DNA of 32,831 bases from Acholeplasma sp. (lineage in GTDB: Bacteria > Bacillota_I > Bacilli_A > Acholeplasmatales > Acholeplasmataceae). The DNA is taken from contig DUPY01000039.1 in the NCBI GenBank assembly GCA_012838065.1, positions 1-32,831 of the forward strand, in the 5' to 3' direction. Under the pieces are notes generated by a model. That model did not search any database. It saw only the letters and a program-made list of their open reading frames with translations, and was not told the origin of the DNA. Position numbers and translations under genes: made by a program. Shown here piece by piece: positions 16,334 to 25,763 of the stretch (positions are counted from its first letter, which is position 1; each line of letters begins with the position of its first letter).

Positions 16334-16360
16334 AAAGAGTATGATGATTCCATACCCTTT
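16334..16360 (-). terminator. Terminator of the SipW/TasA-like/GLUG operon
   Basis: On the minus strand AAAGGGTATG-GAATCAT-CATACTCTTT pairs fully, with one G-T wobble, and is followed by TTAC. It lies 10 bases after the stop of the giant GLUG protein. Confidence 0.8.
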
Positions 16361-16370
16361 TCAAAATTAT

Positions 16371-19300
16371 TTAGTTAATATTGTCCCAACTTGTCGTCTC
16401 ATCATGTAGTCCCCAACCACCGCTTGAGGTTTCAGATTCGATAACAATAGCAAATTTACGACTAAACGGTCTACCGGTAGGATTTAACACATAGTAGTAT
16501 CGCCCGATATATTCGCCACCTAAAAGTGGCAGCTCAAAATTATCCAAGCGTTCTTGTGTCCATGTATCAATCGTATCTATAGAAGTATTTAAATAAATTG
16601 TGTAATTAAATCTTTCTCCAGCAACCATATTATCCGTTGTTGGCCCCGTATATATCGGTGTTACTAAACTGAAATTGTATGCCCCTGACATGTTTCTACC
16701 AAAGTTATAGATGATACCTAACCCTGGGAAATAAAACATTGTTGCTTGGTTATTAATGCCGATAATATCATCCAAGACTACTGGATAATCATAGCCATCA
16801 TTGTCATTACCGAAATCAATCTCCTCAGGCGTTTCACTTAACATCAAGTTTTTAATAGAAATTAATATTACTTTGTTTTTTATAAGTGATTCATCAGAAT
16901 TCGCATCAACAATTGTGCCATCTGCTTTTCTAAAATACACTTCAAATTGTAATGTTAAGTTGTATTTAATATCTTCAGCTGTAATATAGTAATACACAAT
17001 CTTAGTTCCATCTTCTGATACAATTCGGTATGTTACTATTTTTTCTTGTGCCTCAGTACCAATAAAGTTTGTTTCAAGTTCATCCGTCCAGTTGTTATTA
17101 TCAAGTATATTGGTTTGGCCATCAATAAGTCTTTGAATTTTCGCACCAAGTGGGATTGTGAAATTTGGTGCATAATACATCAATGGTAAATCTGATAAAA
17201 TACCATCAATTCTAAAATGATGATATCCAGCATCAATTGTACTTGCATAATCGATTCCAAACAAGTTTGCACGAACTTGATAAGCTAAGTCAGTCAGTGG
17301 TACTAAATTTTCGTTAACATAATCATATGAAGTTATTTGTGGATATGAAATTGTAATACCCGTATTTGTTTGGAACTGTATATTTTTCATATATGCGTCA
17401 CTACCACGCACCATTGTAACTGTAATTTCATCATCAATTTCTTTTAAATTATACGTTATACCATCACCACGATCTAACTTAAGGGTAATTGTTTTTGGCA
17501 TCATTGTTTCGCTACCTAAATCAAGTTTGTTTGTAACATATACTGTAAAGAAATTGTTTGATGAACTTGTATAAAAGATTTCTAAGTCATAGACTGTTGA
17601 ACCATCAACTTCAATGAATATATCATGATACATTGATGAATCAATAAAATCCCATTCAATATCAATGCGCGTAACATCATCTTCACGGTAAACAAACAAA
17701 CTGTTAGAAACTTGGATATTATCGTTTTTATAAATAACTTTAGATCCAACATTACGTTCAGCAATTGTATGAACAATAGTATCTGCTTCAATACCGACTT
17801 CAGATGTAATTTCGTATGTTATATAGTATTCTCGCTTACCATTATTAAAATCGTAAGATATTGTCGCACCATTAAGCTCAGCAAATGGTGATATGCTCAG
17901 ACGAATAATCCATTCATCTTCATTACTGTTATCTAAATACAATTCATACCCAATGGTGTTGTTTAAATACAGAACGTCTTCTTCAGTAGATATTATTCTT
18001 ACTTGAAGATCAACGCTATTTTTGGTAACACCCTCAAAAATATTACCAAAGGCCATATATGTAGTAAACGATGTATCTGTTTCAGCAAACGTTGTCGATA
18101 ATCCTTCAAAGTCACTACTATATGTATCGTATTCTACTGATAAGACACTGTGCTTTGTTGACGGCGCTTTATTAATATGAAGTTGGAATACATCTGCATT
18201 TAAATAGTATCCATATTCAATAACATACGTCATTTGGGCCAATTTAGGACTAAAGACAATCCTAAATGCTGATGGCGAATTTACATTAACTTTTGGTATG
18301 TATGATAATGTATAAAATTCTTGTGGAATTTCTTCACCTTTTTTGTTTGGATCATTCTCATCATAAACATAGATGCCATAAACATGCATTTTATGATTGA
18401 TTGGTAAGTACTCGCTACTAAACGTCATTCGTAAAGATCCATCTGCGTTTATGCTATCAGTTGATGTATAAACTTTGTTATCATGATTAAAAGTTAAATT
18501 TGCTTCTGTTGGTGACTCATTTAAATAAAGGTGAGCATCTTCTTCAATTGACGGTTCAACTTCAATAACTATATTGTAAACTGTTTTGTAATAAAGCATA
18601 AATAGTTCTTGTGCGCTTGCTTCAGAATATACTGTTAATTCAAAACTTGCTGAACCATTAACGATATCAACATCATTTGGTGTTGTCCACTTCATATCGT
18701 TTGTTATAATATGGCCCATACGATGATCTTTGTAAGCATTTTTGAAATTTGTAAAATTCGTATCGTCAATACCATTTTTAGCAACCACAGCATTTTCAGA
18801 TAATGTAACACTTTCTACTTCATAATATAAATTGAGCATTGAAGTAAATGCTGATGCACTAACTTTAAATGTAATTGTGTTTGTATTTTCATTATATATA
18901 CCACCAGATAACGTTGGGTAGTTACCATTTGGATCATATAATGTTAAATCTGCTAGACTTGAATTTGTACCATCTGGGAATAAATATGATTTGTCATTAA
19001 ATAACACTTGATACATTTCTGCTCGTGCATTTTCTATATTTTTTAATGACACTTCTTCTCGAGTCCAAGTTTCAATTGGTACTGATTCAGAAGGATAACT
19101 ACGAATCAATTTTTGGTATGGAACATCATAAACATTAAGATACTCTTCATTTGATTCATCAATTCGAAGTAATCGATCGAGCTTAATATTTAATGGTAGT
19201 ACTGCACCATTTGTACGCCCTGCTTGGGTAGCAAGTACATACATACCACCTTGTGGTTTTTCTCGGTTGCCGCCTTCTTTGAATATATCAGCTAAGACAT

Positions 19301-20855
19301 CACGGTTGGCGTTATAGATTTGATCTGAAATAGCAGGATCCATTAATGGAAAGTTTTCATCAAATATATAAGAAGCTCCAATGTTATAACCTGTATCTGT
19401 TATTCTTTCAATTGGATATAACTGATGTTCACTGGTTGAAGCTCCACCACCGCCACCAGCATTATATGTTTTTGGATAGAAATTATCCTCTCGATCATAA
19501 CTCTTAACTAGTGTTCCTGTGTTATTAAAAAATGAAAGATTAAGTGATGCAATTTCATTATTTGTTATGCCAAAGTCTGAAGGTGATGATTGTCCTGGTG
19601 AAACAGAATACGTATATTCTTTAAAATACTTTGTTTGATCATAATCGTACGCTCTATGTACACCATCACCTGTTGTTAATGTTAAATGTCTTGTAAATCT
19701 TTGCACATCAAAGCCTTCACTTTGATTAAACTGAACATTTGTAACTGTATAACCATTCCATTGCCATCTAATCGTATATGTGACCGTTGGGGCGTATGTA
19801 ATTGTTCGTGTAATATCGCCAATGTACGATACATAACCGACTACTACAGATGGCGAAGTGTCATTTGCTCTAGCAGTGTAATATAGATCAGGTGTGAGTA
19901 AACCATTTTCCAGTTTATAAAAGCGATAAAATCCATTCTGATTATTATAAGAAGCTTGATCTGCTCGTCCTATCATATCAACATTAGGGTCCATATTCAT
20001 AATATTTGAGAAATTTGTTGAGACTAATGCACCACGATAACCTCTTTGGAGTCTACCAAAAATGCCACCGAAACCACGTTTGCTTCCTGGAGTCATCGAT
20101 AGCTTTGAGTGGCTTGGGAAAAGAACAGTACTATTATTTGCATAATATAGTGTTGTAGTATCATTATAATTTTTCCTAACTTCGTAACTATACGTTTGGT
20201 AAGACGATTCTCTAATTGCCTTAACTTTTCCATAATGAACAGCTGTACTTATATCTACTCTTGTAAATATTGCTGAACCGCTTCCGGCACCACCAAAAAT
20301 ATACGTAGCTCCTACGACACCACCGGCAACATCTGTAGACGCAACGTCTCCGTGATTTAGCATATTGGTCATATTTGATAAACCATATCCGATCACACCA
20401 CCAGCAGCTGCATAAATACCAGGACGTTGTCCATTTGCCGTGTTTACATTTGAACTATATTGCCCAATTTCTCTAGTAAATGCATAGACATCTCCAAAAT
20501 TAAGTCCGTTGGATAATATGCTCTTTGCTACACGATCCTTAGAATCAGAGTTGTTGACAGTATGATCTGATTCGCTTGTACCAAAAGATCCACGAATTGA
20601 TCCTCTACTTGCGCTATATGTACCACTGGCAAGTTCTGTACCGAGTGAGACTCCTAAGATACCTGCAGCTCGCACATAAGATTGTGCTTTACCAAAAATT
20701 GTTCCACTATTAGCGCTATCTAATATTTGCGGTGTTAAATCAATTGGATTACCATTTTCTTTTTTAATATAACCTTCTAAAATTAATGCTGTTGTATCGC
20801 CAAATGCTGCTACAATACCGCCCAATGTTAATCCATTTCGATGAAGATAAATCAT
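16371..20855 (-). CDS. Giant GLUG-repeat surface protein, C-terminal part (after in-frame TGA)
   Basis: The 1,494-residue frame shown starts at an internal ATG, but it is open back to the in-frame TGA at 20919-20921 and continues the upstream protein in the same frame. It has no signal peptide and no convincing ribosome-binding site. Its first 200 residues carry more GLUG-like turns (LTLGGIVAAFGD, AAGGVIGYGLSN, VAGGVVGATYIFG) separated by NxGxV strands, as in a parallel beta-helix. From about residue 500 there are only acidic beta-rich repeats with aromatic strands (for example TYRIVSEDGTKIVYYYITAED), probably stacked Ig-like domains. There is no LPXTG motif or C-terminal membrane span; the end reads SGGWGLHDETTSWDNIN. 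Expected to be at the cell surface if translated. Confidence 0.75.
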   Translation of the reverse strand: MIYLHRNGLTLGGIVAAFGDTTALILEGYIKKENGNPIDLTPQILDSANSGTIFGKAQSYVRAAGILGVSLGTELASGTYSASRGSIRGSFGTSESDHTVNNSDSKDRVAKSILSNGLNFGDVYAFTREIGQYSSNVNTANGQRPGIYAAAGGVIGYGLSNMTNMLNHGDVASTDVAGGVVGATYIFGGAGSGSAIFTRVDISTAVHYGKVKAIRESSYQTYSYEVRKNYNDTTTLYYANNSTVLFPSHSKLSMTPGSKRGFGGIFGRLQRGYRGALVSTNFSNIMNMDPNVDMIGRADQASYNNQNGFYRFYKLENGLLTPDLYYTARANDTSPSVVVGYVSYIGDITRTITYAPTVTYTIRWQWNGYTVTNVQFNQSEGFDVQRFTRHLTLTTGDGVHRAYDYDQTKYFKEYTYSVSPGQSSPSDFGITNNEIASLNLSFFNNTGTLVKSYDREDNFYPKTYNAGGGGGASTSEHQLYPIERITDTGYNIGASYIFDENFPLMDPAISDQIYNANRDVLADIFKEGGNREKPQGGMYVLATQAGRTNGAVLPLNIKLDRLLRIDESNEEYLNVYDVPYQKLIRSYPSESVPIETWTREEVSLKNIENARAEMYQVLFNDKSYLFPDGTNSSLADLTLYDPNGNYPTLSGGIYNENTNTITFKVSASAFTSMLNLYYEVESVTLSENAVVAKNGIDDTNFTNFKNAYKDHRMGHIITNDMKWTTPNDVDIVNGSASFELTVYSEASAQELFMLYYKTVYNIVIEVEPSIEEDAHLYLNESPTEANLTFNHDNKVYTSTDSINADGSLRMTFSSEYLPINHKMHVYGIYVYDENDPNKKGEEIPQEFYTLSYIPKVNVNSPSAFRIVFSPKLAQMTYVIEYGYYLNADVFQLHINKAPSTKHSVLSVEYDTYSSDFEGLSTTFAETDTSFTTYMAFGNIFEGVTKNSVDLQVRIISTEEDVLYLNNTIGYELYLDNSNEDEWIIRLSISPFAELNGATISYDFNNGKREYYITYEITSEVGIEADTIVHTIAERNVGSKVIYKNDNIQVSNSLFVYREDDVTRIDIEWDFIDSSMYHDIFIEVDGSTVYDLEIFYTSSSNNFFTVYVTNKLDLGSETMMPKTITLKLDRGDGITYNLKEIDDEITVTMVRGSDAYMKNIQFQTNTGITISYPQITSYDYVNENLVPLTDLAYQVRANLFGIDYASTIDAGYHHFRIDGILSDLPLMYYAPNFTIPLGAKIQRLIDGQTNILDNNNWTDELETNFIGTEAQEKIVTYRIVSEDGTKIVYYYITAEDIKYNLTLQFEVYFRKADGTIVDANSDESLIKNKVILISIKNLMLSETPEEIDFGNDNDGYDYPVVLDDIIGINNQATMFYFPGLGIIYNFGRNMSGAYNFSLVTPIYTGPTTDNMVAGERFNYTIYLNTSIDTIDTWTQERLDNFELPLLGGEYIGRYYYVLNPTGRPFSRKFAIVIESETSSGGWGLHDETTSWDNIN

Positions 20856-20918
20856 CCCACCGTATGTAGCATCGCTATTGGGATTTGTTCCTCCCGCAAC
20901 ATAAATTGAATAATTTGC

Positions 20919-20921
20919 TCA
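20919..20921 (-). other. In-frame TGA inside the giant GLUG gene
   Basis: The reading frame runs NDRNRNN-TGA-ANYSIYVAGGTNPN without any shift, and GLUG-type sequence is found on both sides. The codon could descend from TGG, CGA or AGA by a single base change. It is followed by GCA. No stem-loop typical of selenocysteine insertion was recognised. Confidence 0.9.
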
Positions 20922-23900
20922 ATTATTCCTATTCCTATCATTTGTTGTACTGGTTAGTGTACCTGAATAAGTATTATAATAAATGATTTCCCCAGTGTTT
21001 GCAACATCTCTAATTAAATTATAATTAAACGTTGAAATACCACCAACATATGAATTTGCACGACCTTTAATATGTTGATTTGAATAATTATCGTGATATG
21101 ATGTAATATCACCTAAATTCATAACATTTTGAATTTTACCAACATTAATATTTACAATGCCGGCAACATATAGATTACGAGCGATTAGCGTTCCTTCATA
21201 TGTTGTTGCATTACTTGAATGTCCACTTGTTTGGTAAATCACAGTATTTCCTCTTATTTCAGTAGTTACAATATTACCTTCATTAAATGAATCCATAATA
21301 TATCTTTCTTTTTCAAGATTAGATAATATCCATGTAAATCCTGCAACATAGATGTTGTCTTCATTTAAAATCGATACTAAATGAATGTCACCTGAGTTAA
21401 TAACTTTTTCAAAATCAACATTTGTTGCTTGAGTTATGTTTGAAATTTTTAACATTTTAGCAACTGTACTTTTTTGGTTATTTTGACCAATTGTTAAATC
21501 ACCCAGATTTTCAACATATATAAGTTTCGCATTTTTATCTTTTGTTGAAACGAAGAAGAATGAAATTTTAATTTCATCTGGCTCATTTAGCCTTACACTA
21601 TTTGAATGGAAAAAAGAACTTGGAATAACGTAATCTTCCATATTATACGCTCTTGATAAAACAATACCTTCTTCTGAGTTATCAATGACGGTCGATGCAT
21701 AAAATATTTGACCATTTAAAGTTTTATAATCCATGTTTGTAAAGTCATTCATAATGTTTTTTGTTATTGGTGTACGAATTTCACTACCACCAACACCTGA
21801 AACAGTTACTGGATTGTTAATTAAATAGCTAATACTTGCTTCTTGGAAGTTTGTATTCATTGTTGTAATACCAGCGGCAAATAAATAGGTATAATCGTTA
21901 ACATACTCGCCTTTAATAACACCATTGTTTTCAAAGCGACCATTTCTTAACACTTCAACATTATTAACAGCTTGACTATTTTTAAATCCACGACCTCTTA
22001 CACTACCAAATATGCCGCCAACAAATTGATTCACTTTTGTTGTTGATTTTCCAACAAAAGCATTGCTTGTAATTGTTGCACGGTTTGTCACTTTAATAAT
22101 ACTGTTGCCATTTACTGTATAATTATAAATTTCTCCAGCAATTCCACCAACATAAATGTTGACATCATTGATGCTTGAGTAATTTGAATTGATAGAACCA
22201 ATTCCAAAAACATCGCCTTCATTAAGAGCGTTTGTAAGTTTTAGTTCTTGTGTATTGTTAGATCCAATGATTCCGCCGATATAGTAGTTTGCATTAATTT
22301 GCAGCCCTTCAAAGTTATGCTTCGTTGGTTCAAATTGACTTATATCCTCGTTGTATTTCGCGTTAACGACACCTTTGTTTGCTACATTTTCAACGATGCC
22401 ACTTGCTCTACCTGCAATTCCACCTACATAGGATTGACCGATTGCGTTCGTACCTAAAACAATATTAGCGTTTGAAATGACATCAGAAATTCGACCTCTC
22501 GAATCACTTACAAAGCCAATAAAGAAGGTTCTACCGTAATTTGGTCTACTGTTTGTTACAGTAATTGTACTGTTATAAAAATTTATTTTTTCAACAATAC
22601 CAGTTGTTGAAACCGACCCAAGAAAACCAAGATAGTAATTTGAACCTACGACGCTTGGATTTTTTATTGTCATATTAAAGATGTAACTGTTTTGATTTTG
22701 ATTGTCATTTAAAACATCTGTCCCACCATAAAGTTTTCCTGTAAATTCTCTGGATGGTGTTTTGTAGTTATTAAAATTAATCATGTTGATATCATTTTTT
22801 ATATAGTATGTTTGAGCATTGAATGCTTTACCATAAAAATCGCTTGATGAGCTAATTAATTTGCTCATCATCATAATATCAAAAGCATCATCAAGAACAA
22901 TTTCCTCTTTCGTTTTATCAAATTCAATATTTAATAGTTGAGGATAACCATCCTTATGCATATTGTACCAATACAACGTACGGTCATATGCAGAAATTAT
23001 AGGATTACCATCATGTAAATTAATATTAATAAAATTTAAATTAGTTGCGGTAGGGTCATCAAGAAGATCATCAACACCTCGAATGCTATCAATTTTTTTC
23101 GTATTTACTGCATTGATATTTGGTAAAGTATTTGAGTTGATTAACCCTGTTTTTATATCTTGTTTTGTATAATTTTTTATTTCTGTTTTATTTTGAGCTA
23201 AATTTGACGATGCATCTAATTCATTGTTATATGAAAGACCTTTTAAACCAAGTTGGTCGACATCTTCTTCATTTAAATTTGTATGATTATTATAGTAAAC
23301 AAAAGGTTTTACTGTAAATTTAGAACGACCATCTCCAGTAGCGATAACATTATCAGAAACGATGAAACTATTTGTTATTTCGCCATGATTCGTATGTACA
23401 AATCCAGCTGCAGTATAAGTCACATCGCTTGATGGAATGTATTGAAGTCTAAAACGAATACCTGAATTATCTACGTTATTCGTTTTTTTCTCATCAATAA
23501 CAGCGACGTTATGTATTTTACCTTTGTTGCTTCCTGCAAGCATTGCTGCACGATATAAACTTGTTGGCGCATCAAGCAACTCAAAAATCGGGTTTTTCAA
23601 GATAAAGTTCTTAATAATACCCGTTGTATCAATATGTGCAAACATTGCATAATATTCAAATGTTCCAACTTCTGTTCGTGTTGAAATATCGCCAACTTGG
23701 AAAATCGCTGTAATGTAGTCGTAATCAGCAAAGTATAAATTACTAATTGTAAAACCATTACCATCAAATGTACCAGTAAATGGCATACTTATGTCTTGTG
23801 AAGGAATACTTACACCAAGTGGAATAAAAGTTCTTGCACCCATAGATGCATAATCAATATCATTTAAGAGTACATAATCTAAATCTAATACTTTTTTAAT

Positions 23901-24317
23901 TGTATTTTTATATGCATAGGCGTTCACTGATGCCACATTAACATAATTGTATGATGCTGCTACAGATAAATAATACAGTTCATCTGGTGTTGTAATTGAA
24001 ACTCTTTTATTATTAACTAACGTATTAATTTCATTAACAATTGTTGCATCTCTATTATTTTTTGTAGTTACACTTTCACCTTGGACAGACTGTTGCATGT
24101 AATAATCTATTTTATTAAATACATCAATAAAACGAACATACTCTTCAACTGCTTGAGTCGGATTACTTAGTGTATGGTCAAAAAAACTATTACTAAATAC
24201 AGGTGTTCGATCGAAATCTTCAGCTGATTTTACGTTTTCCAACTTTGTTGAAAAAGGTAAAAAAACAAGTGCAGCTATTAATAAAATCGCAAGTAATCTT
24301 TTTGCTTGTTTATTCAT
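20919..24317 (-). CDS. Giant GLUG-repeat surface protein, N-terminal part with signal peptide
   Basis: 1,132 residues beginning with a classical signal peptide (MNKQAKRLLAILLIAALVFL, cleavage near VKSAED). At 145-196 the GLUG/beta-helix entry module reads LLNDIDYASMGARTFIPLG, then FTGTFDGNGFTISNLYF, AMFAHIDTTGIIKNFILKN and AAMLAGSNKGKIHNVAV; a second such module begins near YYIKNDINMINF. Many turns follow with YIGGIIGSNN, VGGIAGEIYN, FVGGIFGSVRG and YVGGISTFN, each with an NxGxI strand. Such proteins are secreted adhesins or matrix proteins. The ATG is 1 base after the preceding TasA-like gene and uses CGGGAGG in that gene's tail. The frame then meets a lone TGA and would otherwise reach a total of 2,648 codon positions. 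Last gene of the operon. Confidence 0.85.
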   Translation of the reverse strand: MNKQAKRLLAILLIAALVFLPFSTKLENVKSAEDFDRTPVFSNSFFDHTLSNPTQAVEEYVRFIDVFNKIDYYMQQSVQGESVTTKNNRDATIVNEINTLVNNKRVSITTPDELYYLSVAASYNYVNVASVNAYAYKNTIKKVLDLDYVLLNDIDYASMGARTFIPLGVSIPSQDISMPFTGTFDGNGFTISNLYFADYDYITAIFQVGDISTRTEVGTFEYYAMFAHIDTTGIIKNFILKNPIFELLDAPTSLYRAAMLAGSNKGKIHNVAVIDEKKTNNVDNSGIRFRLQYIPSSDVTYTAAGFVHTNHGEITNSFIVSDNVIATGDGRSKFTVKPFVYYNNHTNLNEEDVDQLGLKGLSYNNELDASSNLAQNKTEIKNYTKQDIKTGLINSNTLPNINAVNTKKIDSIRGVDDLLDDPTATNLNFININLHDGNPIISAYDRTLYWYNMHKDGYPQLLNIEFDKTKEEIVLDDAFDIMMMSKLISSSSDFYGKAFNAQTYYIKNDINMINFNNYKTPSREFTGKLYGGTDVLNDNQNQNSYIFNMTIKNPSVVGSNYYLGFLGSVSTTGIVEKINFYNSTITVTNSRPNYGRTFFIGFVSDSRGRISDVISNANIVLGTNAIGQSYVGGIAGRASGIVENVANKGVVNAKYNEDISQFEPTKHNFEGLQINANYYIGGIIGSNNTQELKLTNALNEGDVFGIGSINSNYSSINDVNIYVGGIAGEIYNYTVNGNSIIKVTNRATITSNAFVGKSTTKVNQFVGGIFGSVRGRGFKNSQAVNNVEVLRNGRFENNGVIKGEYVNDYTYLFAAGITTMNTNFQEASISYLINNPVTVSGVGGSEIRTPITKNIMNDFTNMDYKTLNGQIFYASTVIDNSEEGIVLSRAYNMEDYVIPSSFFHSNSVRLNEPDEIKISFFFVSTKDKNAKLIYVENLGDLTIGQNNQKSTVAKMLKISNITQATNVDFEKVINSGDIHLVSILNEDNIYVAGFTWILSNLEKERYIMDSFNEGNIVTTEIRGNTVIYQTSGHSSNATTYEGTLIARNLYVAGIVNINVGKIQNVMNLGDITSYHDNYSNQHIKGRANSYVGGISTFNYNLIRDVANTGEIIYYNTYSGTLTSTTNDRNRNN

Positions 24318-24318
24318 T

Positions 24319-25032
24319 TCAACTTACCTCCCGTGGCCAAATTGAATCGTTCCATGGTGTTTTTGGTAGTCCCCAATTATTTTCAGGCCCACCATAAAAC
24401 TGAACCACTTCAACGATAAACCCTAGCTGTAAACGATATTCTCCATCATAAGGTTGATACGTTTGGTTTTCATTATAAACGTCAATTAAGGGTATCGTAA
24501 GCGGTTGCGTAGCATCACCACTTCCAACAACTAAATTTGTATAGTAAAAATAGCCGTCAAATAAACGATTATCGTAAAAACCGTGCTTTTCAGGTGTACT
24601 ACCTGAAGCAGGTTCATAAAGATTGTAGTTAAATGGTGAATAAGATTCCTGAGTCGTCGCAATCTCGCTTATTACACCACCAGTTACATAGGTTAATGAA
24701 ATTTGTTCGTATACTGCAACACGAATAAACGATTTAACGTTACTGTGTACAACAATATCCACACCAAACTTCGTAAAATACTTCGAGTCGCTTGGATTTG
24801 TAATATTTACACCAATAACGCCTTCTTTTATTAAGCCATTGAATTCATAAAAAATATTGTCTGTTTCTTTTGAGCCGTCAGGTTTAATGAAATAGGGAAT
24901 AATTTCGACGCCCACATCACCTATTGGCTGCTCGATAATTAAATCTTGTCGCGCGTTTAAAAAAGCTCCAATAAACGTTGAAGTTATTAAAATTAGATTT
25001 AAAAGTATAAATGCCAAAATCAGTTTCTTCAT
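24319..25032 (-). CDS. TasA/camelysin-like exported protein 4
   Basis: 237 residues with a short hydrophobic signal (LILAFILLNLILITSTFIGAF, then LNARQD) of the kind processed by SipW-type peptidases, followed by a beta-rich secreted domain (VGVNITNPSDSKYFTKFGV, SFIRVAVYEQISL). The FxRVAVYE strand recalls the VRVxV strands of TasA-like fibre proteins. The C-terminus, NNWGLPKTPWNDSIW, resembles the C-terminus of the giant GLUG protein made from the next gene. AAGGAG lies 7 bases before the ATG, and the gene touches the GLUG start, so the two should be made together. Overall family assignment is from layout and context, not from close similarity. Confidence 0.65.
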   Translation of the reverse strand: MKKLILAFILLNLILITSTFIGAFLNARQDLIIEQPIGDVGVEIIPYFIKPDGSKETDNIFYEFNGLIKEGVIGVNITNPSDSKYFTKFGVDIVVHSNVKSFIRVAVYEQISLTYVTGGVISEIATTQESYSPFNYNLYEPASGSTPEKHGFYDNRLFDGYFYYTNLVVGSGDATQPLTIPLIDVYNENQTYQPYDGEYRLQLGFIVEVVQFYGGPENNWGLPKTPWNDSIWPREVS

Positions 25033-25058
25033 TTTATAACTCCTTCATAAATGAACGA

Positions 25059-25733
25059 CTAGTCTTCGGATACTTCTTGATTGAGTGTCATAACTAAGTA
25101 CGAAAAATCGATATCTAGTTGGTTATCCTGGTTACCAAAATGTGGACCAGCATCAATTGAGTCTATACGAAAGATTAATGTTAAGCCTTTATTTTCTGGG
25201 TCAATATAGTTATTTCTTTGATTTGGATAACCATTTAATTTATAACCAACAATAAGTTCATTTAATCCATGAACTAAATCAATTGTTTGGATAGCTTCTT
25301 CCTCATTTTCTGCCATTGGATTATAATATGTTAATTTAAATCCTGGTATTGTAACTGGATTTTCTGGCGTACCAGCATTTAAAGCAACATAAATTGATAG
25401 CGTCAAGATACCATCAATTGTTCCTGCGTTTTTTAAGTTTACTGCAAAATAATGTGTTTGACCTGGAACAAAATATTTCAAGCGATATTCACTATCAATT
25501 AAATACCACTCTTCTTTTTCACTTGGTATGATGTCGTCTTTAGTAATCGGATCTGTCATGTCATCTACATTAGCAACATAATAAAATTCTGCTTTACCTC
25601 TTAAGTTACCAGAATAAATCCAAATTTCTTCTGTTCGTTCTGTAAGTGTAAACCAGGCGAATGAGATTGATGCTGTTAAAATGACAGCAACGAGAAACAT
25701 AAAGAATAAGCGTAAATAGATGCGTTTTTTCAC
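25059..25733 (-). CDS. TasA/camelysin-like exported protein 3
   Basis: 224 residues with a GTG start (25733) and a strong AAAGGAGG 8 bases upstream that can be partly hidden in a small hairpin. The N-terminal signal RLFFMFLVAVILTASISFAWFTLTER ends in the AWFT motif typical of SipW-dependent exported proteins. The mature domain contains YFVPGQTHYFAVNLKNAGTIDG, the P-G-x(4)-[FV]-x-V-x-[VL]-x-N-x-G-[ST] strand that is common in TasA/camelysin-type proteins and marks the Ig-like fibre fold. Probably a secreted structural subunit. It sits directly after the short SipW peptidase gene, its likely processing enzyme. Confidence 0.75.
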   Translation of the reverse strand: MKKRIYLRLFFMFLVAVILTASISFAWFTLTERTEEIWIYSGNLRGKAEFYYVANVDDMTDPITKDDIIPSEKEEWYLIDSEYRLKYFVPGQTHYFAVNLKNAGTIDGILTLSIYVALNAGTPENPVTIPGFKLTYYNPMAENEEEAIQTIDLVHGLNELIVGYKLNGYPNQRNNYIDPENKGLTLIFRIDSIDAGPHFGNQDNQLDIDFSYLVMTLNQEVSED

Positions 25734-25743
25734 AGCACAACCT

Positions 25744-25756
25744 CCTTTAACAAAGG
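25744..25756 (-). promoter_or_regulatory. Hairpin masking the ribosome-binding site of TasA-like 3
   Basis: On the minus strand CCTTT-GTT-AAAGG forms a small stem that includes the start of the AAAGGAGG ribosome-binding site (25748-25741). It may tune translation of the following GTG-start gene. Confidence 0.3.
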
Positions 25757-25763
25757 CATCAAG

